Assembly: GCF_030814715.1 (NCBI RefSeq)
Contig: NZ_JAUSVO010000002.1
Coordinates: 248,001 to 312,000, forward strand
Origin: Kaistia dalseonensis
GTDB lineage: Bacteria > Pseudomonadota > Alphaproteobacteria > Rhizobiales > Kaistiaceae
Reading direction: 5' to 3'
DNA length: 64,000 bases
This document shows, in pieces, positions 34,258-43,368 of this stretch; position 1 is the stretch's first letter, and each line of letters begins with the position of its first letter. The notes under the pieces are model-generated. The model did no database searches and was not told where the DNA came from. It saw nothing but the letters and a program-made list of their open reading frames with translations. The position numbers and the translations under genes are program-made.

Positions 34258-37200
34258 TTGGCAAGGTTGGACGGAAGCGGCGCGGCATGGGCCCTGACGG
34301 AATGGCGCCCAGGCTCGATCGGCCTCGCGGCGCTCGCGCTCGCCCTGCTCTCCTCCACCGCGCATGCCCAGAGCGTCTGGATTGCTCCGGGCCAGGCGGA
34401 TTGGGCGATCGACGCCAACTGGAACCCGGCCGCCGTCCCGACGGCTGCGAGCGACGTCGTCATCGACAATAATGGCGAAGCGCAGATCACCGCGCCCGGC
34501 GCCACCGCCCGGGCGATCACGCTCGGCACCACGACCGGTACGGGAACGCTGACCATCACGCAAAGCGCCGTCGGCGGCACGCTCGTCTCGGCCAGCGCGG
34601 TGATCGGCCAGTCCGGCACAGGCGTTCTGAATGTGAGCCGCCTCGGTTCGTCCTGGACCAATAGCGGCACGGTCGTCATCGGCGATGCCGCCGGCGGCTC
34701 CGGCACGCTGACCGTCGACATGTCGGCCACCATCACCACCAATACCGACGCCGGCAGCAGCACGATCATCGGCAATGAAGCCGGCGCGACCGGTATCGCG
34801 CGCGTCGACGGCGCCGGTTCGAGCTGGACCAGCGGCGGCACGATCATCGTCGGCAATGCCGGGACGGGATCGTTGACGGTATCGAGCAGCGGCGTCGTCA
34901 CCGATACCGACGCGGCCATCGGCGCGCTGGCAGGCGGGACCGGCACGGTCAAGGTCACGGGCGATGGGTCGAACTGGTCCCATACCGGCACGCTCGTCAT
35001 TGGCGGCGCCGGCACGGGCGAGTTGACCATCGAGGCCATGGGCACCGTCGGCGATGCGGTTGCCACGATCGGCGAACTGGAAGGCGGCAGCGGAACCGTC
35101 AAGGCAACGGGTTCGGGCTCGGCTTGGACCACCACCGGCGCGCTGACGATCGGCGAGGCTGGCGATGGCGCACTCACCGTCGAATCCGGCGCCTCCGTGA
35201 CGGCGGCGAGCGCCACGGTCGGCGCGCTCGAAGGCGGCAGCGGGACGACCAAGGTGACGGGCTCCGGTTCGAGCTGGACGACCAGCACGGAGCTGGTGCT
35301 CGGCGATGCGGGTGATGGCACGCTCACCATCGAGGCGGGCGGCGCCGTTTCGGACGCGAGTGCGGTCATCGGCAACCGGGCGTCCGGCACCGGCGCCGCC
35401 ACGGTCACCGGCGCCGATTCGAGCTGGACGACGGAACAAGCACTGACGATCGGCAAGGGAGGCAACGGCGCCCTGACGGTCGAACTCGGCGGAACGGTCT
35501 CCGACGACAGCGCGACGATCGGCGCATCGGCCGGAGGCAGCGGAAGCGCGAAGGTCTCGGGCAGCGGAACGCTCTGGGAAACGGACTCAACACTGACCAT
35601 TGGCGATGCCGGCGCAGGGAGCCTGACGGTCCAGGGTGGCGGCAGCGTCACGGCTGGCGAGGTGACGATCGGCGCGGCGAAATCCGGCGCCGGCAGCGCC
35701 ATCGTTTCGGGCGACGGGTCCTCGCTCACGATGGACGGCCTGCTAACGCTCGGCGCCGATGGCGACGGCGCCCTCACCATCGCCGCCGGCGGCATGGTCA
35801 CGAGCGCCGATGCGACCTTGGGCGCCAATACCGGCGGAACCGGCGCAGCCTCGATATCCGGCGAAGGCTCGAACCTGTCGGTCGACGGCACATTGACGGT
35901 CGGTGCCGCCGGCACGGGCACGCTGGCTATCGCCGAATCGGGAACCGTCTCGAATACGGAGAGCCTTGTCGGTGCCGAGGCAGGCGGAACGGGTGTGGTC
36001 ACCGTCAGCGGCGATGGTTCGCAATGGATCAATGCCGGCCAGATGACGATCGGCGCGCGCGGCGATGGCGCGCTGGAGATCGGGGCGGGCGGCACGACGA
36101 CCAGCGCTTCGGCCGTCATTGGCGAGGGAGCGGGCGGGACGGGCACAGTATCGGTCAATGGCCAGGGATCGAGCCTGACCGTTGCCAACGAGCTCACGAT
36201 CGGCGCCGAGGGCGACGGCACGCTTTCGATCACCAATGAGGGCGCGGTCAGCGTCGGCGGCGGCGAGGGCACGATCGTCCTTGCCGCAAGCGCCGGCAGC
36301 AGCGGCACGATCCAGATCGGCGCCGGTGCCGGCGCCGGAACGCTGCAGGCTGCCGAAATCACAGGCGGTGACGGCGAAGCGGCCGTCGTCTTCAATCACA
36401 ATGAGGGCGCCTACGCATTCGCCACACGGGTGACGGGCTCGACGGCGCTCTACCAGATCGGCAACGGCACGACGGTCCTGACCGCCGCGAACCTCTATGA
36501 GGGCGTCACCGCCGTCGAGGCCGGTACGCTGCGCGCCGGTGCCGCCGCCGCGTTCAGCCCGCTTTCGGCGGTCTCGATCGCAAACGGCGCCGTTCTGGAC
36601 CTCGCCGGCTACAGCCAGACGGTCGCGAGCCTCTCCAATGCCGGCACGGTCTCCGTCCTGGGAACCACGGCGGGGGCGACGCTTGCAGTCTCGGGCGACT
36701 ACGTCGGCTCCGGCACGCTGACACTCGGCACCGCGCTTGGTGGCGATGCGTCGGCAACCGACCGGCTGACGGTTGCCGGCAATGTTTCCGGCGTCACGCG
36801 CCTGCAGGTCGTCAATCTCGGCGGATCGGGCGCGGCCACTCTTGGCGACGGCATCGAGCTCGTCTCGGTCGCCGGTGCATCGCCGGGCAATGCCTTCAAC
36901 GCCAATCGCCTGATCGCGGGCGCCTGGGATTATCGCCTCTATCAAGGCGGTGTCGGCAGCGATGCGAACAATGGCAATTGGTATCTCCGCAGCGACCTTT
37001 CCTATGCGGCGCAGACCTATCGTGCCTATCCCGCGACGCTGCTCGCCTATGGCCGCGAGAGTATCGGCACGCTGCGCGAGCGCACGGGCGGCTGGCAGAC
37101 CGGCGCCGCCATCACCAATCTGCCCGGTGGCGCCTGGGTGCGGGCGCGCGGCTCCTGGGCCGATATGAGCCCCGACGGTGGCTCGCCCTACGACCAGACA

Positions 37201-37959
37201 ATCAAATTCGGCCAGGCCGGTGCCGAGGCCGAACTCCCCGTCAATGCCAATGGAGCGCTCTCGGCCGGACTGATGGCGACCTTCGGCCAATCGGCGACCA
37301 CGGTGAGCGTGATCTCGCACGGGCAGGCAAGCAGCGGCTCGATCGACACCAACGCCTATGGCATAGGCGGCAACCTGACCTGGCGCGGCAATGACGGCTT
37401 CTATGCCGATGCGGTGGCGCAGGCGACCTTCTACGACACCGACGTTGCCACCAACGAGATCGGCACGCTGGTCTCCGGCGCCAGCGCCACAGGCGCAGCG
37501 GCCAGCCTCGAGATCGGCCGCGCCTTCCCGGTCGGCCAGGGCTTCACGCTCACGCCGGAGGCGCAACTCGTCTACACTTCGGTCAATTTCGATGGCTTCT
37601 CCGATCGCGACACGGTCTCGGTCAAAGGCGGCAGCGCCGACAGCCTGGTCGGCCGCGTCGGCCTCAGGGCCGAACATGCCGGCTTCGTCAGCGCCGATGC
37701 GGCCGACGCGATGCGGCTCAACGCCTATCTGATCGCCAATGTGGCTTATGCCTTCATCGGCGGGACCGATGTCATCATCGCCAACACGACCCTGTCGCAG
37801 GAGCAGACTGCGCTCGCAGGCGAACTCGGTTTGGGCGCGACGCTGACACTCGGTATGCGCTCGAGCCTCTATGGCGAACTGAGCTATGCGACGACATCGC
37901 TTTCCTCGGGCGACGATAATCTCTGGGCGGGCGGTTTCGGCTTGCGCGTACAGTGGTGA
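34258..37959 (+). CDS. Autotransporter (type Va) with T5SS/PEP-CTERM-associated repeats
   Basis: The frame is open from 34180; the best start is TTG at 34258 with AGGGA seven bases upstream, giving 1233 residues. A signal peptide follows (GLAALALALLSSTAHA, cleavage before QS). The passenger has about eleven repeats of some 50 residues with the pattern GxGSxW...LxIGxxGxGxLTIxxGGxV...ATIG..GGxGT (34618-36290). A PATR-like beta-strand segment (about 36420-36720) and a C-terminal autotransporter beta-barrel (about 37120-37959, ending GLRVQW) complete it. The protein should be displayed on or released from the cell surface; adhesion is likely but unproven. Codon repetition creates very long antisense open frames that are not genes. 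Confidence 0.88.
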   Translation: MARLDGSGAAWALTEWRPGSIGLAALALALLSSTAHAQSVWIAPGQADWAIDANWNPAAVPTAASDVVIDNNGEAQITAPGATARAITLGTTTGTGTLTITQSAVGGTLVSASAVIGQSGTGVLNVSRLGSSWTNSGTVVIGDAAGGSGTLTVDMSATITTNTDAGSSTIIGNEAGATGIARVDGAGSSWTSGGTIIVGNAGTGSLTVSSSGVVTDTDAAIGALAGGTGTVKVTGDGSNWSHTGTLVIGGAGTGELTIEAMGTVGDAVATIGELEGGSGTVKATGSGSAWTTTGALTIGEAGDGALTVESGASVTAASATVGALEGGSGTTKVTGSGSSWTTSTELVLGDAGDGTLTIEAGGAVSDASAVIGNRASGTGAATVTGADSSWTTEQALTIGKGGNGALTVELGGTVSDDSATIGASAGGSGSAKVSGSGTLWETDSTLTIGDAGAGSLTVQGGGSVTAGEVTIGAAKSGAGSAIVSGDGSSLTMDGLLTLGADGDGALTIAAGGMVTSADATLGANTGGTGAASISGEGSNLSVDGTLTVGAAGTGTLAIAESGTVSNTESLVGAEAGGTGVVTVSGDGSQWINAGQMTIGARGDGALEIGAGGTTTSASAVIGEGAGGTGTVSVNGQGSSLTVANELTIGAEGDGTLSITNEGAVSVGGGEGTIVLAASAGSSGTIQIGAGAGAGTLQAAEITGGDGEAAVVFNHNEGAYAFATRVTGSTALYQIGNGTTVLTAANLYEGVTAVEAGTLRAGAAAAFSPLSAVSIANGAVLDLAGYSQTVASLSNAGTVSVLGTTAGATLAVSGDYVGSGTLTLGTALGGDASATDRLTVAGNVSGVTRLQVVNLGGSGAATLGDGIELVSVAGASPGNAFNANRLIAGAWDYRLYQGGVGSDANNGNWYLRSDLSYAAQTYRAYPATLLAYGRESIGTLRERTGGWQTGAAITNLPGGAWVRARGSWADMSPDGGSPYDQTIKFGQAGAEAELPVNANGALSAGLMATFGQSATTVSVISHGQASSGSIDTNAYGIGGNLTWRGNDGFYADAVAQATFYDTDVATNEIGTLVSGASATGAAASLEIGRAFPVGQGFTLTPEAQLVYTSVNFDGFSDRDTVSVKGGSADSLVGRVGLRAEHAGFVSADAADAMRLNAYLIANVAYAFIGGTDVIIANTTLSQEQTALAGELGLGATLTLGMRSSLYGELSYATTSLSSGDDNLWAGGFGLRVQW
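34618..36290 (+). repeat. Tandem array of about eleven 150-bp coding repeats in autotransporter passenger
   Basis: Each unit encodes about 50 residues centred on GSxW (or GSxL) and IGxxGxGxLTI. The units are diverged rather than identical; the tryptophan is replaced by leucine in units 8, 9 and 11. Recombination between units could change passenger length. Confidence 0.85.
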
Positions 37960-38036
37960 AGGCGCGAAATTCCATAGCTCAACCCACATGACGCGGCGCG
38001 CATCGCGCCATTGCGTTGCATCAGGAGAAGACCGCC

Positions 38037-38534
38037 ATGGCAAAGGTCGAGGCAGAAATCGGCGCGGCGAACTATGCGGTGAAGATCACCGCGAGCCGAC
38101 ATGCGCTGGCGAGCGACGAACCGGTGGCGCGCGGCGGCCAGGATACCGGCCCGGCCCCGTATGAACTGCTGCTGGCAGGCCTCGCCTCCTGCACGATCAT
38201 CACGTTGCGCATGTATGCCGAACGGAAAGGCTGGACGCTCGGCACCATCCACGCCGAACTCGAGCACACCAAGGACGGCAAGCGCTCCAAGATCACGCGG
38301 ACGCTTCGCTTCGGCGCCCCCTTGAGCGACGAGCACCTGGCGCGGCTGGCTGAAATCGCCGAGAAGACCCCGGTCACGCTCACGCTCAAGGAAGGCGCCG
38401 ATATCGCGACGCATATCGTTCCGCCCCACCCGGCCGAAACCGCCGAGCATCTCGATGAGCGGCTGGACGAAGCGCTGGAAGAGAGCTTTCCGGCCAGCGA
38501 TCCGATCAGCGTCACCCGCGAAGAGCGCTCCTGA
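38037..38534 (+). CDS. OsmC family peroxiredoxin-like protein with C-terminal FPASDP tail
   Basis: The 165-residue protein starts at MAKVEAEIG after AGGAG. It has the OsmC/Ohr fold, with PYELLLAGLASCTIITLRMYAERKG carrying the family cysteine (LASCT). OsmC-type proteins reduce organic hydroperoxides. After the domain a tail HLDERLDEALEESFPASDPI follows, a motif seen as a short stand-alone or terminal segment in many alphaproteobacterial proteins. The second catalytic cysteine of classical Ohr is not evident, so the activity may differ. Confidence 0.85.
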   Translation: MAKVEAEIGAANYAVKITASRHALASDEPVARGGQDTGPAPYELLLAGLASCTIITLRMYAERKGWTLGTIHAELEHTKDGKRSKITRTLRFGAPLSDEHLARLAEIAEKTPVTLTLKEGADIATHIVPPHPAETAEHLDERLDEALEESFPASDPISVTREERS

Positions 38535-38580
38535 CCGGACAGCCCGGCCGGAGATGCCGCAGAGCGGGCGCGGATATAGC

Positions 38581-38603
38581 GGGCGCGGATTCCTGCCGCG
38601 CCC
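38581..38603. terminator. Hairpin between osmC-like and outer-membrane protein genes
   Basis: GGGCGCGG and CCGCGCCC form a perfect 8-bp stem with a 7-base loop between the two convergent gene ends (38534 and 38619). Confidence 0.55.
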
Positions 38604-38618
38604 GATCGAGGCCCTGGC

Positions 38619-39407
38619 CTAGAAGTGAATTCCGATGCCGGCCATGACGCCCTGCTGCGTCGTCTTGTAGACGAATCCACCGTCCGAATAGTCTTCGTAG
38701 ATGGCGCGATAGCCGAGCGAGGTCGAGATCGTCTTCGACCAGTTGTAGCCCACGGCACCGAAGGCCTGCCATGTCAGGTCCGAGCCTACGCCGAACCCGC
38801 CAATATCGCCGAGCGCGTTCACGAACCACTTGTCGTTGAAATCATAGCGCACATTGAGGCCGACGGTCGGGTCGATCCACTGCTCGCTGCCGCTGGCACT
38901 GGCAGAATTGGGCAACCCCACGATCCCAAGGCCGAGATCGCCATCGAGATACATGTAGCGGAAGCCGAGTGTGCCGTTCACCGTGAGCTTGTCGACATTG
39001 ATCGGCAGGCGATAGCCGACAATGCCCTGAACGATGGCCTGGTTCTGCGTGTATTCGTAGTTGAGGGGCTTGTTCCCGACCTGCCCGCTGTCACTGACCC
39101 GCGCCCAGACGAAATCCGTCAGGAACATCCAGTTGTCATTGTTGCCGCCGAATGACCCCATGAAAGCGCCATGGAGATCGCTGATCGCCTCGCTCGCCGA
39201 GACATTGACATCCACCGGACCCAATCCACGGACACCGACGTCGCCATTGATGCCGGTGGCCCAGCCATAGAGCGTCGCCTGGAACCGCCAATCATTGACC
39301 ACCGGCGTCGGCGCGACCGGCGCCGGCTCGACGGAAAGATCAGCTGCCATGGCCGGCGCAGCGCCCAGCATGGCGAAGATCAGGCCGAACAATCCAAGCT
39401 TCTTCAT
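38619..39407 (-). CDS. Outer membrane beta-barrel protein
   Basis: The 262-residue product begins at MKKLGLFGLIFAMLG after GGAGA. Its signal peptide ends APAMA-ADL. The rest is rich in alternating aromatic and polar segments (WRFQATLYGWATGINGDVGV; FGAVGYNWSKTISTSLGYR) and ends in IGIHF, with the terminal phenylalanine typical of outer-membrane proteins. It resembles Rhizobiales Omp25/OmpW-like porin-fold proteins. The function is unknown. The 5' untranslated region has a hairpin at 39434-39452. Confidence 0.8.
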   Translation of the reverse strand: MKKLGLFGLIFAMLGAAPAMAADLSVEPAPVAPTPVVNDWRFQATLYGWATGINGDVGVRGLGPVDVNVSASEAISDLHGAFMGSFGGNNDNWMFLTDFVWARVSDSGQVGNKPLNYEYTQNQAIVQGIVGYRLPINVDKLTVNGTLGFRYMYLDGDLGLGIVGLPNSASASGSEQWIDPTVGLNVRYDFNDKWFVNALGDIGGFGVGSDLTWQAFGAVGYNWSKTISTSLGYRAIYEDYSDGGFVYKTTQQGVMAGIGIHF

Positions 39408-39746
39408 CGTACCGTCTCCACTATCGTGCACCGCGCCACCCGGCGGGTGGCGGCGAACTCTCCCGGCGACCAGCCGAACAGATCACGACGCGCAATCAAA
39501 TGACCCATCGACTCTGACAGCGGTGCAAAAAAACGACAAGCAGCGCATGAGGCGTGGATGCGTGATTTGGCCTCCAGGTGACAAGATTGCCGCGCTTTGC
39601 AAGGACGCCTTGCAATCTGCAGATGCAGGCAGCCGCCAGCAAGCGACATTGCCGGCTCTAGCATCCGCCGGCGGGCTCTTGCATCCGAACGAGTGATGCT
39701 GCACTGCATGATGCGATTCAGGCCCTCTGTCAGGAGCGAGAACCCG
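39408..39746. other. Intergenic region between outer-membrane protein and carbonic anhydrase genes
   Basis: The 339 bp between these divergent genes contain two perfect inverted repeats: CGCCACCC/GGGTGGCG (39434-39452) and TTGCAAGG-ACG-CCTTGCAA (39597-39615). No gene is supported. Confidence 0.6.
39597..39615. promoter_or_regulatory. Perfect palindrome upstream of carbonic anhydrase gene
   Basis: TTGCAAGG-ACG-CCTTGCAA has 8-base perfect arms and lies 132 bp before the carbonic anhydrase start. It may be an operator or an mRNA hairpin; there is no recognised regulator match. Confidence 0.4.
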
Positions 39747-40418
39747 ATGGCCAAGGCCCCCGATTTTCCGACCCGTCTGCTGCGTGGCTATGCTGCGTTT
39801 CGCGACCAGCGCCTGCCGCTTGAAAGCTCGCGCTACAAGGTGCTGGCCGAAGCCGGCCAGCGCCCGCGCACCATGATCGTCGGCTGTTGCGACAGCCGCG
39901 CCGCGCCGGAGACCATCTTCGACGCCGCGCCGGGCGAACTCTTCGTCATCCGCAACGTCGCGAACCTCGTTCCGCCCTATGATCCCGATGGCGAGTATCA
40001 CGGCACCTCGGCGGCGATCGAGTTTGGCGTCATGGGGCTGAAGGTGCGCAACATCGTGGTCATGGGCCATGGTCGCTGTGGCGGCGTGCAGGCCTATATC
40101 GCGTCGCGCAATGCGCCGTCCGACAGCGCGGATCTGTCGCCGGGCGACTTCATCGGCAAGTGGATCTCCCTGATCGCGCCGGCCGAAGCGCTGGTCTGCG
40201 ACGACCCGGCCGAAACGGCGGATGCCCAGCGCGCGCTCGAATTCGCCTCCGTCAGGAAGGCGATCGAAAACCTGCGCACCTTCCCGACGATCCGAAGCCT
40301 CGAAGAGATCGACGAGATCGAACTGCACGGCGCCTGGTTCGATATCTCGACCGGCGAGCTCTATGTGCTCGATCAGGCCACCGGGCGCTTCAGTGTCGCC
40401 GCGACGCCGATCGGCTGA
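39747..40418 (+). CDS. Beta-class carbonic anhydrase
   Basis: The 223-residue protein starts at MAKAPDFPTRL behind AGGAG. The beta-class zinc site is intact: C47 and D49 (GCCDSR), H108 and C111 (GHGRCGG), plus R51 of the Asp-Arg dyad. It interconverts CO2 and bicarbonate in the cytoplasm, useful for carboxylases such as the pyruvate carboxylase encoded in this window. It ends at a strong terminator. Confidence 0.93.
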   Translation: MAKAPDFPTRLLRGYAAFRDQRLPLESSRYKVLAEAGQRPRTMIVGCCDSRAAPETIFDAAPGELFVIRNVANLVPPYDPDGEYHGTSAAIEFGVMGLKVRNIVVMGHGRCGGVQAYIASRNAPSDSADLSPGDFIGKWISLIAPAEALVCDDPAETADAQRALEFASVRKAIENLRTFPTIRSLEEIDEIELHGAWFDISTGELYVLDQATGRFSVAATPIG

Positions 40419-40430
40419 GCCCGAACGAAA

Positions 40431-40455
40431 AACGGCCGCCCGAAGGCGGCCGTTT
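40431..40455. terminator. Bidirectional rho-independent terminator
   Basis: AACGGCCGCC and GGCGGCCGTT form a perfect 10-bp stem with loop CGAA. An A-run lies to the left and T bases to the right, so it can serve both carbonic anhydrase (+) and asd (-). Confidence 0.85.
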
Positions 40456-40484
40456 GAGAATGGCAGTCGGCCGTCGGAGGCCGC

Positions 40485-41519
40485 TCAGGCGGCCTTCTTG
40501 CGCGGCTGGATCAGCTTGCGGTTGATCAGCACTTCCGCGATCTGGACGGCATTCAGCGCCGCACCCTTGCGCAGATTGTCCGAAACGACCCACATGTTGA
40601 GACCGTTCTCGACCGTCGCGTCCTCGCGGATGCGCGAGATATAGGTCGCGTCCTCGCCGGTCGCCTCATAGGGGGTGATGTAGGCGTTTTCTTCCGGATT
40701 ATCGATAACCAGGCAGCCCGGCGCCTCGCGCAGGATGTCACGCGCCTCATCGGCGGTGATCGGCCGCTCGAACTCGATATTGACCGATTCCGAATGCGAG
40801 ACGAAGACCGGCACGCGCACGGCCGTGCAGGTCAGCTTGATCTTCGGGTCGAGGATCTTCTTCGTCTCGGCCATCACCTTCCATTCTTCCTTCGTGTAGC
40901 CATCCTCCATGAAATTATCGATGTGAGGAATGACGTTGAAGGCGATGCGCTTGGTGAACTTCTCCGAGACGACGGGATCGTTGACGAAGATGGCGCGGGT
41001 CTGCGTGAAGAGCTCGTCCATCGCTTCCTTGCCGGCGCCGGAGACGGACTGGTAGGTCGAGACGACGACACGCTTGATCTTGGCGATGTCGTGCAGCGGC
41101 TTCAGCGCGACCACGAGCTGCGCCGTCGAGCAGTTGGGATTGGCGATGATGTTCTTCTTGGAGAAGCCGACGATCGCATCGGCATTCACTTCCGGAACGA
41201 TCAGCGGCACCTCGGAATCATAGCGCCAAGCCGAGGAATTATCGATCACGACCGCGCCCTGCGCGGCGATCTTCGGCGACCATTCCTTCGAGACCGTGCC
41301 GCCGGCCGACATCAGCACGATGTCCGTATCGGAGAAATCGAACTGGTCGAGCGGCTTGACCTTCAACGTGCGGTCGCCGAAGGAAACTTCCGTTCCCTGG
41401 CTGCGGCGCGAGGCGAGCGCCACGACCTCGTCGGCCGGGAAGCCGCGCTCATCCAGAATATTGAGCATTTCGCGGCCCACATTGCCCGTGGCACCGACGA
41501 TTGCGATCTTGTAGCCCAT
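40485..41519 (-). CDS. asd: Aspartate-semialdehyde dehydrogenase
   Basis: The 344-residue enzyme has the NADP-binding GATGNVG (9-15), the catalytic cysteine C130 in NPNCSTAQ, and QSVSGAGKEAMDEL. It makes aspartate semialdehyde for lysine/diaminopimelate, threonine and methionine synthesis. The start MGYKIAIVGATG is unambiguous. It is transcribed alone and converges with the carbonic anhydrase gene at the shared terminator. Confidence 0.95.
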   Translation of the reverse strand: MGYKIAIVGATGNVGREMLNILDERGFPADEVVALASRRSQGTEVSFGDRTLKVKPLDQFDFSDTDIVLMSAGGTVSKEWSPKIAAQGAVVIDNSSAWRYDSEVPLIVPEVNADAIVGFSKKNIIANPNCSTAQLVVALKPLHDIAKIKRVVVSTYQSVSGAGKEAMDELFTQTRAIFVNDPVVSEKFTKRIAFNVIPHIDNFMEDGYTKEEWKVMAETKKILDPKIKLTCTAVRVPVFVSHSESVNIEFERPITADEARDILREAPGCLVIDNPEENAYITPYEATGEDATYISRIREDATVENGLNMWVVSDNLRKGAALNAVQIAEVLINRKLIQPRKKAA

Positions 41520-41832
41520 CTTGTCCTGCTCCTTGTCCGTCTCTCTCCCCCTCGCCGTCCAGCACGCCCAACCGCGCGCTGGCCAGCCCCGTTTCCCTCG
41601 AGACCCCGAGGGAGAGAGCGGGGCGCAGGAAGGACGATCAGGCGGTCGTCGTGGTTTTCGACGTTTTGGTCGTGGTGGAGGTGCGCAGGCCGGCCGTATG
41701 CATCCCGGTGACGGAAGCCACCAGCTCGACTAGGATCGAAACGGCATGAGCGCGCGCAGGCATCGGAATATCCGAGTGAAATCGACGCCCTTCTGCCGCC
41801 AAAACGGCGCGAAGTCAACGGAGAATGCGGTC
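41520..41832. other. Intergenic region upstream of asd
   Basis: The 313 bp contain a hairpin CCCTCG/CGAGGG (41595-41612) flanked by pyrimidine and purine tracts resembling a decayed intergenic repeat. The presumed promoters of asd and the DUF995-like gene should lie here but no clear motif is seen. An alternative upstream start of the next gene (41746) falls in this region. Confidence 0.5.
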
Positions 41833-42333
41833 TTGCTCCCCACCACACGAAAGCACAGGCGCCCTAATACGGTCTTCGCCGGCCTGTTCATCGCACTGAT
41901 GGCAGCACCCGCCGCCATGGCCGGCGAACGCATGCCCGAGAGCGAGATTGCCAGGACCTTCTCCGGCATCACGCTCGACGGGATCTATTCGACCGGCGCC
42001 TTCTTCACTGAAAGCTATAATGAGGACCGGAGCATCCGGTACCACGATGTGGACGGCGCGGATTCGGGCGAATGGTCGGTGCAGGACGGCAAGTTCTGCA
42101 CCTTCTACGAATCCCAGCAGGGTTCATGCTTCTTCGTCGAGCGGGACGGCACGAACTGCTTCACCTTCTACGAACCCGAAGAGCCGACCGACGCCGAGCC
42201 GCCGGCCGATGGCGCGCCGACGACCGCGCCGGCGCCCAAGGCTGAAGCCGGCCCGCGGAAGGAATGGACCTCGCGCGGCTGGGACCGCAGCCACCCGCCG
42301 ACCTGCCCCAAGGCGCCCGAGGTCGAGCTTTAG
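41833..42333 (+). CDS. Secreted DUF995-like protein
   Basis: I chose a TTG start at 41833 because GGAG sits nine bases upstream; an ATG at 41746 would add 29 residues that look non-homologous. The 166-residue product has a signal sequence (TVFAGLFIALMAAPAAMAGE). Its body begins ERMPESEIARTFSGITLDGIY and has WSVQDGKFCTFY and CFFVERDGTNCFTFY, like the DUF995 family of small secreted proteins in Rhizobiales. Four cysteines suggest disulfides. A proline/alanine-rich linker precedes the C-terminus. The function is unknown. The TAG stop adjoins a palindromic repeat. Confidence 0.7.
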   Translation: MLPTTRKHRRPNTVFAGLFIALMAAPAAMAGERMPESEIARTFSGITLDGIYSTGAFFTESYNEDRSIRYHDVDGADSGEWSVQDGKFCTFYESQQGSCFFVERDGTNCFTFYEPEEPTDAEPPADGAPTTAPAPKAEAGPRKEWTSRGWDRSHPPTCPKAPEVEL

Positions 42334-42390
42334 AGCGTTTCCGAGCGAAGCGGGTACCAGTTCGCGTGAAGGAAACGCGACAAGTCAAAT
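42333..42390. repeat. Intergenic palindromic repeat, copy 2
   Basis: GCGTTTCC (42335-42342) and GGAAACGC (42371-42378) are perfect inverted arms, with inner GCGAA/TTCGC pairing. It begins within the stop codon of the DUF995-like gene. Copies 1 and 3 are at 7108-7160 and 59540-59600. Confidence 0.8.
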
Positions 42391-42426
42391 AGCTGGACGT
42401 CGGCGCCCGCGCGCCGATCGGTCGGA

Positions 42427-43368
42427 TCAGGCGATTGCCTTCCCGATCGCATCGAAGGCGGCAAGGTCCGCCGCGCCGAGCCGCCAGCCCGCGGCGGCGA
42501 CATTGGCCTCGATCTGCTCCGGCTTGGTAGCGCCGGCGATCACCGATGGCACGACAGGGTGCGAGAGCAGCCAGCCAAAGGCGAGTTCGAGCAGCGTGTG
42601 CCCGCGCTCGCGGGCAAAGGCGTCGAACGCCTCGACGAGAGCGATGTTTCGCGCGGTCAGATAGCGGTCGCCGAGCCCGGTCCAGGCGCCGAAGCGGCTA
42701 TCTTCCGGCTTCGCGCCGCCGCGATACTTGCCCGTGAGCAGGCCGCTGGCGAGCGGGAAGAACGGGATCAGCGCCAGCTTCTCCCGCTCGATGACCGGCA
42801 ACAGACCGGCCTCGATATCGCGGACGACGAGGCTGTATTCATCCTGGCTGGTCACGAAGCCGGTCTGCCCGGCCTTGCGCGCGGCGGCCTGCGCTGCCGC
42901 CAACCCTTCGGGCGAAAAATTGGAGGCGCCGTAATAGCGGATCTTGCCGGCCTGGACGAGTTCCTCAAGCGCGCCGAGCGTCTCCTCGATCGGCGTCTCC
43001 GCGTCCGGCTCGTGCATCTGGTAGAGGTCGATATGACCGGTCTTCAGCCGCTGCAGGCTGGCATCGACCGCGCGGACAATGTAGCTGCGCGAGCCGCGCT
43101 TCGTCTCGGGCGAACCCTGGATCGGCTTGCCGAACTTCGTCGCGAGCACGATCTTGTCGCGCCGCGCGCCCAACACGTCGCCGATGACCGTTTCGGACTC
43201 GGTATCGGCATAGATATCGGCCGTGTCGAAGAAATTGATGCCCTTGTCGATGGCGGCATCGATCACGCGGCGCGAGCCGGCAGGGTCGATGCGGCCGCCG
43301 AAATTGTTGCAACCGAGCCCGATAACCGAGACCTCGAGCGTGCTCGTGCCGAGCTTGCGGGTTTCCAT
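42427..43368 (-). CDS. Aldo/keto reductase
   Basis: The 313-residue enzyme has the AKR tetrad: aspartate and tyrosine in FDTADIYADTESE, lysine in VLATKFGKP and histidine in DLYQMHEPD. The C-terminal NADPH-binding segment is PSVIAGATKPEQIEANV. It is of the YhdN/general stress AKR type, reducing carbonyls with NADPH. The substrate is unknown. It starts at METRKLGTS and is followed downstream only by the repeat at 42333-42390. Confidence 0.9.
   Translation of the reverse strand: METRKLGTSTLEVSVIGLGCNNFGGRIDPAGSRRVIDAAIDKGINFFDTADIYADTESETVIGDVLGARRDKIVLATKFGKPIQGSPETKRGSRSYIVRAVDASLQRLKTGHIDLYQMHEPDAETPIEETLGALEELVQAGKIRYYGASNFSPEGLAAAQAAARKAGQTGFVTSQDEYSLVVRDIEAGLLPVIEREKLALIPFFPLASGLLTGKYRGGAKPEDSRFGAWTGLGDRYLTARNIALVEAFDAFARERGHTLLELAFGWLLSHPVVPSVIAGATKPEQIEANVAAAGWRLGAADLAAFDAIGKAIA

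Noticed and set aside
34149-38043. Two very long minus-strand open frames (about 748 and 766 codons) opposite the autotransporter
   Set aside because: They mirror the repetitive, GC-rich codons of the plus-strand gene. The plus frame has a signal peptide, family repeats and a barrel, whereas the antisense frames are low-complexity and match nothing I recognise.
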